A stretch of 6,850 nucleotides of DNA, from positions 1 through 6,850 of the forward strand of contig JACSSB010000340.1 of NCBI GenBank assembly GCA_014879435.1, in the 5' to 3' direction. This stretch comes from Phycisphaerales bacterium. GTDB taxonomy: Bacteria > Pseudomonadota > Gammaproteobacteria > Competibacterales > Competibacteraceae. The notes beneath the pieces are model-generated. The model searched no databases. It worked only from the letters and a program-made list of their open reading frames with translations, and had not been told where the DNA came from. Below, piece after piece: positions 6,797-6,850 of this stretch (position 1 is the stretch's first letter; every line of letters starts with the position of its first letter). Position numbers and translations under genes: made by a program.

Positions 6797-6826
6797 CTTC
6801 AGGTATAGGTACGACCGGATTTGTAA
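6767..6826 (+). repeat. Tandem pair of 30-base palindromic repeats over the stop codon
   Basis: Two directly adjacent copies (6767-6796 and 6797-6826) match at 25 of 30 positions. Both begin CTTCAGG and share GGTACGACCGG. Each holds a small inverted repeat: TACGA...TCGTA in copy 1 and TACGA...TTGTA in copy 2, where a G-T pair keeps the stem possible in RNA. Copy 1 encodes the C-terminus of the membrane protein and its TAG stop; copy 2 is non-coding. There is no T-run, so a Rho-independent terminator is unlikely. It resembles a REP-like intergenic palindromic element, but I cannot assign a known family and the window ends 24 bases later. Confidence 0.6.
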
Positions 6827-6850
6827 CCTTTGACTTCCGGGCCAGTATTA

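Noticed and set aside
6767..6826. Terminal repeats as the start of a CRISPR array
   Set aside because: The two copies are directly adjacent with no spacer, differ at five positions, and the first is coding.

Overview
The window looks like ordinary chromosomal DNA from a gammaproteobacterium of moderately high GC. The evidence is the purH-purD gene order, a CynT-type beta-carbonic anhydrase and an SrfB-family gene. The species cannot be named from the sequence alone. I see no insertion sequence, phage gene, tRNA, rRNA or CRISPR array. Base composition and codon use look even throughout, with no sign of recent transfer.

Left half, minus strand (about 2470 down to 1): a beta-carbonic anhydrase gene is followed, 112 bases on, by purH, which encodes the bifunctional enzyme for the last two steps of IMP synthesis. 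About 45 bases further on, purD begins and runs off the window edge after 23 codons. The purH-purD gap holds a perfect 9-bp hairpin next to the purD ribosome binding site. Carbonic anhydrase interconverts CO2 and bicarbonate, and de novo purine synthesis consumes inorganic carbon, so the grouping makes metabolic sense. Whether the three genes share a transcript is not shown.

Centre (2471-2701): a divergent intergenic region of 231 bases. It holds a perfect TATAAT facing the carbonic anhydrase gene and two inverted repeats, at 2566-2600 and 2611-2634, upstream of the rightward genes.

Right half, plus strand (2702-6796): two closely spaced genes. The first encodes a 976-residue SrfB-family protein with a recognisable actin/Hsp70-type (ASKHA) nucleotide-binding signature. 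The second starts 33 bases later at a GTG and encodes a 376-residue inner-membrane protein with four predicted membrane segments and a DUF3592-type domain on the periplasmic side. I see no srfA- or srfC-like gene here, though the operon could continue to the right. The pairing of a large Hsp70/actin-like ATPase with a membrane protein is the least understood part of the window and the best candidate for an undescribed system.

Right edge: a tandem pair of 30-base imperfect repeats, each with a small palindrome, spans the stop codon of the membrane protein gene. The first copy encodes that protein's last residues and its stop.
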